Below, piece by piece: positions 27,133 through 36,107 of a stretch of 63,642 nucleotides of DNA. The stretch is taken from NCBI RefSeq assembly GCF_900103845.1, contig NZ_FNIJ01000026.1:1-63642 (forward strand). The letters run 5' to 3'. Source of the stretch: Pseudomonas jinjuensis. Its GTDB lineage: Bacteria; Pseudomonadota; Gammaproteobacteria; Pseudomonadales; Pseudomonadaceae. Under the pieces are notes generated by a model. The model did not search any database, had not been told where the DNA came from, and saw only the letters and a list, made by a program, of their open reading frames with translations. Positions within the stretch are counted from its first letter, which is position 1; every line of letters begins with the position of its first letter. The position numbers and the translations under genes are program-made.

Positions 27133-28743
27133 TTACCCCCGCTCCCTTCGCAACGCCTGCTTGTCCACCTTGTGCGACGCATTGCTCGGCAGGCGCTCGT
27201 AGAACGCCACCTTGCGCGGCACCTTGTAGTTGGCCATGTGCTCGCGGCTCCAGGCGATCAGCCCGGGCTCGTCGAGCACCGCACCTTCGCGCAGCACCAC
27301 GCAGGCACAGCCCACCTCGCCCATGCGCTCGTCGGGAATGCCGATCACCGCGACCTGGGCGATCGCCGGGTGCTCGCTGAGTGCCGCCTCGATCTCCGCC
27401 GGATAGCAGTTGAAGCCGCCGACGATGAACATGTCCTTGAGGCGGTCGGTGATGCGCAGGTTGCCGGCGGCGTCCAGGCTGCCGATGTCGCCGGTGTGCA
27501 GCCAGCCATCGGCGTCGATGGTCTCCGCGGTCGCCTCGGGGTTGTTGAAGTAGCCCTGCATCACGTGGAAGCCACGCAGGCAGATCTCCCCCGCCTCGCC
27601 CTGCGGCAGCGGCTGGTTGTCGGCATCGACGATGCGCACCTCGGTGCCGGGAATCGGCTTGCCGCTGGTGCCGGCGATGGTCTCCGCCGCGTCCTGTGGA
27701 TCGCAGATGGTTGCCAGGCCGCCGCATTCGGTGAGGCCGTAGGCGGTGGTCACCACCGCGCAGCCGAGTTCGCTGCGGATGCGCTCGATCAGCACCGGCG
27801 GGATGGTCGAGGCGCCGGTCACCGCCACGCGCAGGCTGGACAGGTCGGCGCTGCGCAGGCCGGGGTGGGCGAGCATCGACAGGTACAGCGTCGGCGGGCC
27901 GGGCATCACCGTGATGCGCTCGGTGGCCACGCGCTGGAAGATCGCCTCGGCATCGAACACCGCGTGCGGCAGGATGGTCGCGCCGGCCAGCAGGCAGGTC
28001 AGCCAGCCGGCCTTGTAGCCGAAGGAATGGAAGAACGGATTGACCACCAGATAGCGGTCGCCCGGCTGCAGGCCGATGATCCGCACGTACTCGCGGAAGG
28101 CCCGCAGGCTCTGGCCGTGGGCGCACATCACGCCCTTCGGCTTGCCGGTGGTGCCGGAGGTGAACAGCAGGTCGGCAAGGTCCTCGGGACGCACCGCCCG
28201 CGCACGCCCAAGGGCGGCGCCGAGGCTGATCTCGCGGCCAGCGGCGAGGAACGCGGCGAGGCCGCACTCGCCCTCACCGCAGGATGATTCGGCATCCAGC
28301 ACCACGACCCGCTCCAGACTCCGCGGCCGGTGCGGGGCGAGCATCGCCGGATAGTCGATGCCGAGGAAGCGCTGCTGCACGAACAGCACGCGGGACCCGC
28401 TGCGTTCGAGGATGTCGGCCGCCTCGGCGCCCTTCATCCGCGTGTTCAGCGGCACCAGCAGCGCGCCGGCGCATTGCAGGCCGAGGGCGAGCAGCACCCA
28501 GTCGATGCTGTTCGGCGCCCACACCGCGACGCGGTCGCCCGGCTGGACGCCGGCGGCCATCAGCGCGCGAGTGATGGTCAGCACGCGCTCGGGCAGTTCG
28601 GCGTAGTCGATGCGCTGCTCGGCCGACTCCAGGGCGGCGCGCCCGGCGTGCTGGATCGCCGCCGCCAGCATCAGCGCCGGAATGGTGGCAGCGGTGGCGG
28701 TGTCCGCCGTGCTGCCGGTGAGGATGGATTCGCGGGAAGTCAT
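27133..28743 (-). CDS. fadD3: Acyl-CoA ligase, FadD3-like
   Basis: A 536-residue ANL ligase. P-loop LLFTSGTTGKPKGVM near 190, then NPFFHSFGYKAGWLTCLLAGATILP near 235-260, ITVMPGPPTLY near 280, YGLTECGG near 340, GWLHTGDIGSLDAAGNLRITDRLKDMFIVGGFNCYPAE near 420-455, and the catalytic lysine in SHKVDK. The FHSFGYKAG segment is characteristic of FadD3, which activates the CD-ring propanoate (HIP) left after A/B-ring removal. Last gene of the operon with kstD and the HsaA-like gene, which supports that role. Confidence 0.8.
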   Translation of the reverse strand: MTSRESILTGSTADTATAATIPALMLAAAIQHAGRAALESAEQRIDYAELPERVLTITRALMAAGVQPGDRVAVWAPNSIDWVLLALGLQCAGALLVPLNTRMKGAEAADILERSGSRVLFVQQRFLGIDYPAMLAPHRPRSLERVVVLDAESSCGEGECGLAAFLAAGREISLGAALGRARAVRPEDLADLLFTSGTTGKPKGVMCAHGQSLRAFREYVRIIGLQPGDRYLVVNPFFHSFGYKAGWLTCLLAGATILPHAVFDAEAIFQRVATERITVMPGPPTLYLSMLAHPGLRSADLSSLRVAVTGASTIPPVLIERIRSELGCAVVTTAYGLTECGGLATICDPQDAAETIAGTSGKPIPGTEVRIVDADNQPLPQGEAGEICLRGFHVMQGYFNNPEATAETIDADGWLHTGDIGSLDAAGNLRITDRLKDMFIVGGFNCYPAEIEAALSEHPAIAQVAVIGIPDERMGEVGCACVVLREGAVLDEPGLIAWSREHMANYKVPRKVAFYERLPSNASHKVDKQALRRERG

Positions 28744-28755
28744 GGCGGCTACTCG

Positions 28756-29787
28756 TCAGTCAGGGAAGCGCAGGTGGACCTTGGCGCTGGTGGCCACGGC
28801 CTGGCAGGCCAGGGTCCAGCCTTCGCGCAGTTCTTCGGCGTCGAGGGCGTCGTTGGCGAGCAGCTCGACGTCGCCGGAGACCAGCGTGCACATGCACGAG
28901 GCGCAGGAGCCGACCAGGCACGAGTGCGGCGGCTTCATGCCCTCGCGGCGCATGGCGGTCAGCAGCACCTCGCCGGGCTCGCAGTCGATCTCGCGCACTT
29001 CGCCGTCCAGTTCGACGGTCAGGCGGGCCGCCGACGCGCCTTCGACCGGAGCGCTCGGCGCCGGCTGCTCGTCCTCGCCGGGCAGCGAGACGAAGCGTTC
29101 GACATGGATGGCCGCATTGGACAATCCCGCCAGGCGCAGCGCCTCGACCGAGCCGTCCATGAACGGCCCCGGCCCGCAGATGAACGCCTGGGCGCCCTCG
29201 AAGCCTTCGGCATGGCCCGCCAGCTGGGCGACGCTGGGACGACCCTGCACGCTGTCCAGCCAGTGGATCACCTGCAGCCGCTCGGGATACTCGGCGGCCA
29301 GATCGCGCAGGCGCTCGGCGAAGATCACCGAACGCTCGTCGCGGTTCGCGTAGATGAGCCGCACCCGCCCACTGCCCTGGCGCAGCACGCTGCGCAGGAT
29401 CGACAGCACCGGGGTGACGCCGCTGCCGCCGGCGAACAGCAGGAAATCGCCGTCCAGCCTGCGCGGGGTGAACACGCCGGCCGGCGGCAGCACCTGGATG
29501 CTGGCGCCCGGCTTGAGCTGGTCGCACAGCCAGTTGGAGCCGCGGCCGTCGTCGACGCGCTTGACCGTGACGCGCAGCGGCTCGTCCTCGGCGGGCGAGC
29601 TGGACAGCGAGTAGCAGCGCGGCAACCAGCTGTCGCCGTGGGGAATGCGCAGGGTAAGGAACTGGCCGGGCCGGTAGCTGAAGCGCTCGGCCAGCTCCAC
29701 CGGCACGTCGAAGACGAAGGAGCAGCTGTCGGCGGTCTCGGCGACCACCTCGGCCACCCGCAGGCTGATGTACTCGGGTGCGTTCAT
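28756..29787 (-). CDS. Ferredoxin-type oxidoreductase, KshB-like
   Basis: 343 residues. An N-terminal FAD domain (RCYSLSSSP near 57) and an NAD(P)H domain (FAGGSGVTPVLSILRS near 117; ICGPGPFM near 205) precede a plant-type [2Fe-2S] domain whose ligands are Cys-x4-Cys-x2-Cys in SCLVGSCASC plus a later Cys in ACQAV. This order is that of KshB, the reductase of 3-ketosteroid 9alpha-hydroxylase, and of phenylacetyl-CoA epoxidase-type reductases. The operon partners favour KshB. The oxygenase KshA is not in the window. Confidence 0.82.
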   Translation of the reverse strand: MNAPEYISLRVAEVVAETADSCSFVFDVPVELAERFSYRPGQFLTLRIPHGDSWLPRCYSLSSSPAEDEPLRVTVKRVDDGRGSNWLCDQLKPGASIQVLPPAGVFTPRRLDGDFLLFAGGSGVTPVLSILRSVLRQGSGRVRLIYANRDERSVIFAERLRDLAAEYPERLQVIHWLDSVQGRPSVAQLAGHAEGFEGAQAFICGPGPFMDGSVEALRLAGLSNAAIHVERFVSLPGEDEQPAPSAPVEGASAARLTVELDGEVREIDCEPGEVLLTAMRREGMKPPHSCLVGSCASCMCTLVSGDVELLANDALDAEELREGWTLACQAVATSAKVHLRFPD

Positions 29788-29789
29788 GG

Positions 29790-30554
29790 TCAGATGCTCA
29801 TCACGAACTGGCCGCTGTCGACGCGCAGCTCGATGCCGTTGACCGCGCGGGACTCGTCGGACGCCAGATAGACGACGGCATGGGCCACGTCCTCGGGCAG
29901 GCAGGCGCGGTTCATCGGGTCGCTGTCGATGGTGAAGCGCGCCGGGTCGACGCCCTTCGGATAGGAGGCGCGGGTCATCGCCGTGAGGATGCCGTCCGGG
30001 TGCACCGAGTTGCAGCGGATGCGGTACTTGCGGCGCCGGCAGTGCGCGGCGACGCTGCGGGTCAGCGCCGCCACCGCGCCCTTGCTGGCGCTGTAGGCCA
30101 CGTAGTCGTCGCGCCCGGCGATGGCCGCGATGGACGACATGTTGACGATGGAGCCGCCGCCACCGCTCAGGGTCATCAGTTCCAGCGCGGTCTGGCAGCC
30201 GAGGAAGACGCTGTCGGAATTGATCCGCAGCAGCTTGTGCCAGTCCTCCAGGGAGGCTTCCTCGATGGTGCCGGGAATCAGGATGCCGGCGTTGTTCACC
30301 AGCACGTCGAGGCGCTGGTAGCGCTCGCGCACCAGGGTCGCCAGCTCGCGCCAGGCTTCCGGGCTGCCGACGTCCTGCTGCACGAACAGGGCGTTGCCGC
30401 CCAGTTCGTCGGCGATCCTGCGGCCGGCCTCGGCGTTGAGGTCGGTCATGATCACCCGCGCGCCCTCGGCGATGAATTGCCGGGCGGTGGCTTCGCCGAC
30501 GCCGCTGGCGGCGCCGGTGACGATGGCGACCTTGTTGATCAGTCTGTTGCTCAT
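29790..30554 (-). CDS. SDR, 3beta/17beta-hydroxysteroid dehydrogenase-like
   Basis: 254 residues that follow, nearly throughout, the pattern I remember for the Comamonas testosteroni 3beta/17beta-hydroxysteroid dehydrogenase: TGAASGVG near 13-20, FVQQDVGS near 57-64, LVNNAGILIPG near 85-95, SVFLGCQ near 115-121, YSASKGAVAALTR with Tyr154 and Lys158, and IRCNSVHPDGI near 180. It would interconvert hydroxyl and keto groups of the steroid nucleus with NAD. It sits between the KshB-like and KstD genes with gaps of 2 and 10 bp. Confidence 0.82.
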   Translation of the reverse strand: MSNRLINKVAIVTGAASGVGEATARQFIAEGARVIMTDLNAEAGRRIADELGGNALFVQQDVGSPEAWRELATLVRERYQRLDVLVNNAGILIPGTIEEASLEDWHKLLRINSDSVFLGCQTALELMTLSGGGGSIVNMSSIAAIAGRDDYVAYSASKGAVAALTRSVAAHCRRRKYRIRCNSVHPDGILTAMTRASYPKGVDPARFTIDSDPMNRACLPEDVAHAVVYLASDESRAVNGIELRVDSGQFVMSI

Positions 30555-30564
30555 CTTTCTTACC

Positions 30565-32280
30565 TCACTCGACGCCGGCCAGGTGCCGCGCCGCGATGTA
30601 GCCGAAGGTCATGGCCGGGCCGAGGGTGGCGCCGGCGCCGGGATAGGTGGTGCCCATCACCGAGGCGGAGGTGTTGCCGATGGCGTACAGGCCGTCGATC
30701 GGCTCGCCGCTCTTGTGCAGCACCTGCGCGCGGGCGTTGGTCAGCAGGCCGCCCTTGGTGCCGATGTCGCCGGCGTTCATGCGCATGGCGTAGAACGGGC
30801 CCTTGCCGATCGGCGCCAGGCAGGGGTTGGGGCTGACGTTGCTGTCGCCGTAGTAGCGGTCGAATTCGTTGCCGCCGCGGGCGAACTCCTCGTCGATGCC
30901 GGTTTCGGCGTAACGGTTCATGCGCTTCACGGTTTCCTTCAGGCCGCCCGCGTCCACGCCGATCTGCGCCGCCAGCTCGTCCAGCGTGTCGGCCTTCCAG
31001 TACACCTTGCCCAGCCATTCCTTGCGCAGGCGGCTGTCCGGCATGATCTGCGCCGGCATCAGCGGGCCCATGGCGTAGTGGAAGCGGAAATGGCTGTCGA
31101 AGATCGCCCAGGCCGGCACGCTGCGGCCGCTGGTGGCCTGGTTGTCGCGGTACATGGCGTCGACGAATTCCAGGTACGGCGCCGCCTCGTTGACGAAGCG
31201 CCGGCCCTCGCCGTTGACCACGATGGCGCCGGGGAAGGCACGCTCGGCGAATACGCCGCGGGACTTGTCCTCGCCGGGCACCTGCAGGGTCGGCGCCCAC
31301 CAGGCCCAGTCCATCAGGTCGGTATCGGCGCCGATGCGCAGCGCGGCTTCCAGCGCCGCGCCGGTGTTGGCGCCGGCCGGCGTGGCGCTCCAGTCCACGC
31401 TGGTCGGCTGCGGCAGGTACTTCTCGCGCAGCTGCTGGTTCTGCTCGAAACCACCGGCTGCAAGGATCACGCCCTTGCGCGCGGTGATGCGGATCGGCTG
31501 GCCTTCGCGCCGGAGGACCACGCCGGCGACCTTGCCGTCCTGCTCGATCAGCTCGCTCAGCTCGGTGTTCAGCCACAGCGGCACCTTGCGGTCGAGCAGC
31601 GACACCCTGAGGCTGGCGATCAGCGCATTGCCCAGCGCGGTGCGGCGGTCACGGCGGCTACCGGTCTTGCGCCGCCAGGCGAAGTCCAGCTTGTAGCGCA
31701 GCATCAGCCACAGCACCATCAGCCGCCAGCCGGGCGTCCTGGCCATGGCCTTGTGCGCATCGCGGGCGGTCCAGGCGATGCGGCCCATGAGCATGTTGCC
31801 CGGCGCCGCCTCGCGCAGCTTCGGCAGTTCGTCGCCGAGCTGGGACAGGTCGAACAGTTCCGGGTCCAGGGTGCGGCCGCCGGGCAGCGAGCCGGGCAGG
31901 TCCTGGTAGTAGTCGGGATATTTCTCGGCCACCGCATAGCGCACCCGCGAGTGCTTCTCGAGGTAGCGGATCATCTTCGGCGAGTGTTCGAGGTAGGCCT
32001 TCAGCCGGCGCTCGTCGACGCGGCCTTTCACCGCTGCGTGCAGGTAGCCGAGCGCCTTGTCGAAGCTGTCCTTGCCGCCCTTGGCCTTGAAATGGTGGTT
32101 GTTGGGAATCCAGATGCCGCCGCCGGACAGCGCGGAGGTGCCGCCGAACTGCGCGGCCTTCTCCACCACCAGCACCGACAGGCCGTGATCGGCAGCGACC
32201 ACCGCGGAGGTCATCGCCCCCGCGCCGGAGCCGATCACGACCACGTCGTATTCATGCGCGTACTTGTTGTTCTCTTGCAT
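30565..32280 (-). CDS. kstD: 3-ketosteroid 1-dehydrogenase
   Basis: A 571-residue flavoprotein. The FAD site is VVVIGSGAGAMTSAVVAADH at residues about 13-32, with GGTSALSGGGIWIP near 47. The C-terminal segment GNTSASVMGTTYPGAGATLG includes Tyr546 and Gly550, matching the Tyr487 and Gly491 of Rhodococcus KstD1. It continues into PAMTFGYIAARHL. The enzyme introduces the 1,2 double bond in ring A, the step before 9alpha-hydroxylation opens ring B. Co-transcription with KshB-like and HsaA-like genes supports the assignment. Confidence 0.88.
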   Translation of the reverse strand: MQENNKYAHEYDVVVIGSGAGAMTSAVVAADHGLSVLVVEKAAQFGGTSALSGGGIWIPNNHHFKAKGGKDSFDKALGYLHAAVKGRVDERRLKAYLEHSPKMIRYLEKHSRVRYAVAEKYPDYYQDLPGSLPGGRTLDPELFDLSQLGDELPKLREAAPGNMLMGRIAWTARDAHKAMARTPGWRLMVLWLMLRYKLDFAWRRKTGSRRDRRTALGNALIASLRVSLLDRKVPLWLNTELSELIEQDGKVAGVVLRREGQPIRITARKGVILAAGGFEQNQQLREKYLPQPTSVDWSATPAGANTGAALEAALRIGADTDLMDWAWWAPTLQVPGEDKSRGVFAERAFPGAIVVNGEGRRFVNEAAPYLEFVDAMYRDNQATSGRSVPAWAIFDSHFRFHYAMGPLMPAQIMPDSRLRKEWLGKVYWKADTLDELAAQIGVDAGGLKETVKRMNRYAETGIDEEFARGGNEFDRYYGDSNVSPNPCLAPIGKGPFYAMRMNAGDIGTKGGLLTNARAQVLHKSGEPIDGLYAIGNTSASVMGTTYPGAGATLGPAMTFGYIAARHLAGVE

Positions 32281-32331
32281 GGCAGTCTCACTCGGAATGC
32301 GGCGGCCCCGCAGCGCAGGGCCGCCGGGCGA

Positions 32332-33522
32332 TCAGACGTAGGGATCGGGGTTCGGCAGGCCGAGCTGCACGGCGCCGTAGCTGCGCGCGAAGGCCGCCAC
32401 GTTGTTGGAGATGTGCCCGCGCGCCTGGTGCATGTCGCGGAAGGTGCGCGCCACCGGGTTGGTGTTGTACAGCCCGCTCGCCGCCATGCAGCGCAGCAGC
32501 TGGCTGATCTTGTCGGCGCAGATGTTGGTGACGTAGGCCGACTGGTAGCGGTACAGCAGGCGCGATTCCACGTCCGGGAATTCGTCGCGGGCGGCCTGCC
32601 GGGTGAGCGACTCGAAGTTGCGCTCGAGGACCAGGCGCAGCATGTCCAGGGTCAGGGTCGCGTCGGCCACCACTTCCTGGGCCAGCGGGTCTTCCGCGGT
32701 CTTCGCGCCGTGCTTGCCGATGTGCGCGGCGGCGACGGCGCGGAACTCGTTGATCGCGCCCTGCAGGGCGCCGATGCACGAGCTGGACACCGCGCGGGTG
32801 AACACCTGGGCGAAGGGAATGGCGTAGAGCGGGCTGGTATTCACCAGGCGGCCCGGGGTCGCTTCCATGCAGGTGTTGTTGGTGCGCTGCACGCGGTGAA
32901 AGGGCACGAAGGCGTCTTCGACCACTATGTCGTGGCTGCCGGTGCCGCGCAGGCCCACCACGTCCCAGTTGCGCTCGATGCGGTAGTCGCTGCGCGGCAC
33001 GAGGAAGGTACCGTGCTCGGAGCCTTCGCCATTGGCATCGGCCGGAATGATGCCGCCGAGCAGGGTCCACTTGCAGTGCTCGCTGCCGCTGGAGAAGCCC
33101 CAGCGCCCGCTGATGCGATAGCCGCCCTCGACCGGCGTGACGCGGGCCACCGGCATGTAGGTGGAGCCGATCAGGGTGTCGCTGTCGCTACCCCAGACAT
33201 CCTCCTGCGCCTCCAGCGGATAGCGCGCCAGCTGCCAGGGGTGCACGCCCATCACGCCGTAGATCCAGGCGGTGGACATGCAGCCTTCGGCGAGGGTCAT
33301 CTGGATCTCGAAGAAGGCGCGCGGATCGAGTTCGTAGCCGCCGAAGCGCTTGGGCTGCAGTACGCGGAAGAAGCCGGCCTCGACCATGTCGGCGACGGTC
33401 TCGTCGGGAATCTTCATCTCCCGATCGGCCTGCGCGGCGCGCTCCCTGAGCGCCGGAATCATCTGCCGCGCGCGGTCGATCAGCTCGAGTTCTTTTTGTG
33501 TTTTCTGCCGAGTGGCTGACAT
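32332..33522 (-). CDS. Flavin-dependent monooxygenase, HsaA/TesA2-like oxygenase component
   Basis: A 396-residue protein of the acyl-CoA dehydrogenase fold that groups with two-component flavin monooxygenases: FFRVLQPKRFGGYELDP near 50, EGCMSTAWIYGVMGVHPWQLA near 78, GRWGFSSGSEHCKW near 138, VVGLRGTGSHDIVVEDAFVP near 188. HsaA/TesA2 hydroxylates the phenolic A ring of the seco-steroid 3-HSA with reduced flavin supplied by HsaB/TesA1. A candidate HsaB is at 45439-46446. First gene of the ligase/KshB/HSD/kstD operon. Confidence 0.82.
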   Translation of the reverse strand: MSATRQKTQKELELIDRARQMIPALRERAAQADREMKIPDETVADMVEAGFFRVLQPKRFGGYELDPRAFFEIQMTLAEGCMSTAWIYGVMGVHPWQLARYPLEAQEDVWGSDSDTLIGSTYMPVARVTPVEGGYRISGRWGFSSGSEHCKWTLLGGIIPADANGEGSEHGTFLVPRSDYRIERNWDVVGLRGTGSHDIVVEDAFVPFHRVQRTNNTCMEATPGRLVNTSPLYAIPFAQVFTRAVSSSCIGALQGAINEFRAVAAAHIGKHGAKTAEDPLAQEVVADATLTLDMLRLVLERNFESLTRQAARDEFPDVESRLLYRYQSAYVTNICADKISQLLRCMAASGLYNTNPVARTFRDMHQARGHISNNVAAFARSYGAVQLGLPNPDPYV

Positions 33523-33596
33523 GCCGGAATCCTCCAGTGAATCCGCTGCGAATTAGCGCGGTTGGCTGGATTATCCGAACGCGGGAGTGGCGGGCT

Positions 33597-33616
33597 CATC
33601 GTCAATGCGGACTAGG
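33597..33616. promoter_or_regulatory. Shared 20-bp palindrome, copy 4
   Basis: The plus strand reads CATCGTCAATGCGGACTAGG, 75 nt before the HsaA-like gene. GATAAT on the minus strand (33570-33575), a five-of-six -10 match, lies 34 nt from its centre. Confidence 0.6.
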
Positions 33617-33664
33617 ATTGGCGGGTTCCTGGCACGGATCGCGGAAACCATGGCGCACGCCAAT

Positions 33665-33734
33665 GTCGCGCGCATGGCGCGCTCCTACAGGGACCACGGT
33701 GGAGTCGGTTGTAGGAGCGGGCCATGCCCGCGAC
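33665..33734. repeat. Inverted pair of REP-like units
   Basis: Within the 334-bp gene-free gap 33523-33856, two units with 25-bp cores (33665-33689 and 33710-33734) face each other across 20 bp. Between them and the HsaA-like gene lies the palindrome copy; on the other side is the terminator of the aldehyde dehydrogenase gene. Confidence 0.8.
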
Positions 33735-33794
33735 CTCACCGGACACTGCGATCATTCCTGCGCTCCCACCTAAGAACCATGAACCGCCGGACAT

Positions 33795-33828
33795 AAAAAA
33801 ACGCCCGCCACCAACCGGTGAACGGGCG
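33795..33828 (-). terminator. Rho-independent terminator of the aldehyde dehydrogenase gene
   Basis: On the minus strand CGCCCG and CGGGCG, extended by TTCACC/GGTG pairing, form a hairpin followed by seven T residues. It starts 28 nt after the stop at 33857. Confidence 0.85.
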
Positions 33829-33856
33829 CCTGGAAATGCCGCGGCGAAAGGGACGC

Positions 33857-35284
33857 TCAGCGGCTGATCATCGAGGCCATGCCGGCCGCGAAATGCTCGT
33901 GATAGGGCGGCAACGTTCCCCACTCCCGGCGCGGGTCGACCGGAGCGCCGTTGAACACGGTGCGCACGTGGCTGAATTCGACGAAGCCCTCGCGGCCGTG
34001 GTAATGCCCCATGCCCGAAGAGCCGACACCACCGAACGGCGCATCCTCCAGCGCCGCATGCATCATCGCGTCGTTCAGCGTCACGCCGCCGGAGAGCGAG
34101 TGCGACAGCACGTAATCCTGCTCGGCCGCATCCGTGCCGAAGTAGTACAGCGCCAGCGGCCGCTCGCCCGCGTTGATCTCGGCGACGGCGTGCCGCACCT
34201 CCTTGTAGGTCAGCAGCACCAGCGCCGGGCCGAAGATTTCCTCCTGCATGATCAGACTGCTCGTCGGCGGATTGACGACGATGCTCAGCGGCCGCTTGCG
34301 GCCCGCCTCCACCGGCACGTCCGGGCAATGCACGATCTCCGCGCCGAGTTCGCGGGCGTCGTCCAGATAGCTGTCGATGCGCCGCATGTGCGCGTCGTTG
34401 ACTACCGCGACCAGGTCCGGATTACCGGCGGCGGACGGATACAGCGCGCTGTAGGCGGCGCGGAACTCACGGAGGAATTCGTCCTTCAGCTCCAGCGGCA
34501 CGTAGAGGGTGTCCGGGGAAATGCAGATCTGCCCGCCATTGGTGCCCTTGGCGGCGGCCAGGCGGCGGGCGGCTTCCGCCAGGTCGGCGCTGCGGCCGAT
34601 GATCACCGGCGACTTGCCGCCCAGTTCGAGGGTGACCGGCACCAGGTTGTCGGCGGCGCGGCGCATGATCTCGCGGCCGACGCGGGTGCTGCCGGTGAAC
34701 ACCAGGTGATTGAAGGGCTGGCTGGCGAACGCCTGGGAAACCTCGACGCCGCCGGTGATCACTGCCAGCTCCAGCGGATCGAAGCGCTCGGCAATGGCGG
34801 CAGCCAGCACCTCGGCGGTATTGGCGGTGAGTTCGGAAGGCTTCAGCACGGCGCGGTTGCCGGCGGCGAAGGCATAGGCCAGCGGGCTGAGCAGGGTGAA
34901 CAGCGGCGCGTTCCAGGTGCCGATGATGCCAATGCTGCCCTTGGGCTGGTACTGCACCCAGGCGCTGGCGCCGAGCTGGTCGTAGGGCGCGATCATCTGG
35001 CGCGGCTCGTTGGGCATCCAGTCTTCCAGATGGTCGCGGGCATGCTTGAGCGAGGCGAGCGAGCCGAGCACGTCGTTCATCAGGCCGAAGCCCGGATGGC
35101 GGCCACCGAAGTCGGCGTCCATCGCCTCGGTCAGCGCCATGTGGCGGTCGACCAGCAGGTCGATCACCGCCTGGATGCGCCGCTTGCGGGTCTCGGCGCA
35201 AACCGGTCCTTCCTGATCGAAGACCCGGCGCTGTTCGGCCAGCAGACGGCTCAATTGTTCGGTGCTTTGCAGGTGCGCGCTCAT
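33857..35284 (-). CDS. Aldehyde dehydrogenase (coniferyl-aldehyde dehydrogenase type)
   Basis: 475 residues from ATG 35284 after GGAGGAAAG. Active-site residues are visible: Asn in GTWNAPLF near 125, Glu220 in TLELGGKSP, and Cys254 in GGQICISPD, followed by EEIFGPAL near 340. It oxidises an aldehyde to the acid with NAD(P). Steroid-degrading pseudomonads use a related enzyme on the C22 aldehyde that arises during bile-acid side-chain shortening, so that role is plausible here. Single gene with its own terminator and a divergent shared promoter region. Confidence 0.85.
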   Translation of the reverse strand: MSAHLQSTEQLSRLLAEQRRVFDQEGPVCAETRKRRIQAVIDLLVDRHMALTEAMDADFGGRHPGFGLMNDVLGSLASLKHARDHLEDWMPNEPRQMIAPYDQLGASAWVQYQPKGSIGIIGTWNAPLFTLLSPLAYAFAAGNRAVLKPSELTANTAEVLAAAIAERFDPLELAVITGGVEVSQAFASQPFNHLVFTGSTRVGREIMRRAADNLVPVTLELGGKSPVIIGRSADLAEAARRLAAAKGTNGGQICISPDTLYVPLELKDEFLREFRAAYSALYPSAAGNPDLVAVVNDAHMRRIDSYLDDARELGAEIVHCPDVPVEAGRKRPLSIVVNPPTSSLIMQEEIFGPALVLLTYKEVRHAVAEINAGERPLALYYFGTDAAEQDYVLSHSLSGGVTLNDAMMHAALEDAPFGGVGSSGMGHYHGREGFVEFSHVRTVFNGAPVDPRREWGTLPPYHEHFAAGMASMISR

Positions 35285-35356
35285 CTTTCCTCCCGTATCC
35301 GTGGACAGGCGGTTTCTTGTAGTTGGCGAAACGGTAGGGCAGCCCGGACGGCGACG

Positions 35357-35376
35357 CCTCGTCCGTTCGGACGTGG
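35357..35376. promoter_or_regulatory. Shared 20-bp palindrome, copy 5 (divergent promoter)
   Basis: CCTCGTCCGTTCGGACGTGG has a perfect internal CGTCCG-TT-CGGACG symmetry at bases 4-17 apart from the central two. It lies 72 nt from the aldehyde dehydrogenase start and 70 nt from the EthD gene start. TACCGT (minus, 35331-35336) is 33 nt from the centre toward the aldehyde dehydrogenase. Confidence 0.55.
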
Positions 35377-35446
35377 CAGCGGCCTCCCTCCCCCGGCAAC
35401 TTGCGCAATGCCGGAATCCCCGGCCCAGAACCGTTCCGGGAGTGCC

Positions 35447-36076
35447 ATGAAAGCCATCTCGCTGATCAGCCGGCGCAGTGACCTGACGCCGGCGGAATTC
35501 CGAGCCTACTACGAAAACACCCACTGCTGGCTGGCCATGCAGCACTTCCCCTACCGCCGCTACACCCGCAATCACGTGCTCGCCGCCAGTGTCGCAGTGG
35601 ATTTCGACTGCCTCAGCGAGTTCGCCATGGACCCCGGCTTCGACGGCCGCGCGGTGATGCAGTCGCGCTCGCGGGCGCTGCTGGTGGACGACGAGAAGGA
35701 ATTCATGGACCCGGCGCAGATTCGCGTGGCGGGGGCGGAAGAGATTCCGTTGCACGGATCGCCGATTGACGGCGGCACCCGCCACGTCCTGGCCCTGCAG
35801 CGCGGCGACCTGGACGACGGCGACTTCCGCCGGCAGGTGGACCTGCTTGGCCAGAAACTCGCGCATCTCCCGGACGTCCGTCATGCCAGCCTTGACCTGG
35901 TCCACGGCTCCGGTTTCCCATTCGCAGCGCTGATCTGGCTGACCCTCGACGGCGACGCCCCGCTGCGACTCCCGCCCGGCCTGCCCCTGGCGGAACGGAC
36001 GACGCAGCTCACCGTCGCCACCCATGCCACGCCGGAAGCGGTCCTGCGCCAGCACCACGTGGCCTATCTCCCCTGA
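35447..36076 (+). CDS. EthD-domain protein
   Basis: 209 residues. The N-terminal half has the EthD dimeric alpha/beta-barrel signature (LISRRSDLTPAEFRAYYENTH, then RYTRNHVL). The C-terminal half (from about 108) seems a second, degenerate copy with HVLALQRGDLDDGDFRRQVD. EthD proteins occur beside many catabolic operons, and their biochemical role is often unknown. No signal peptide. The next gene, the amidase, starts 31 bp later. Confidence 0.75.
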   Translation: MKAISLISRRSDLTPAEFRAYYENTHCWLAMQHFPYRRYTRNHVLAASVAVDFDCLSEFAMDPGFDGRAVMQSRSRALLVDDEKEFMDPAQIRVAGAEEIPLHGSPIDGGTRHVLALQRGDLDDGDFRRQVDLLGQKLAHLPDVRHASLDLVHGSGFPFAALIWLTLDGDAPLRLPPGLPLAERTTQLTVATHATPEAVLRQHHVAYLP

Positions 36077-36107
36077 ATCAACGACAACAACAATCACGAG
36101 GTCGCCG

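Noticed and set aside
30394..33519. A 1041-codon open frame on the plus strand opposite kstD and the HsaA-like gene
   Set aside because: The translation is low-complexity (His, Gln, Gly, Ala and Val rich) with no domain, while the minus strand has clear enzymes. It is a GC-bias shadow.
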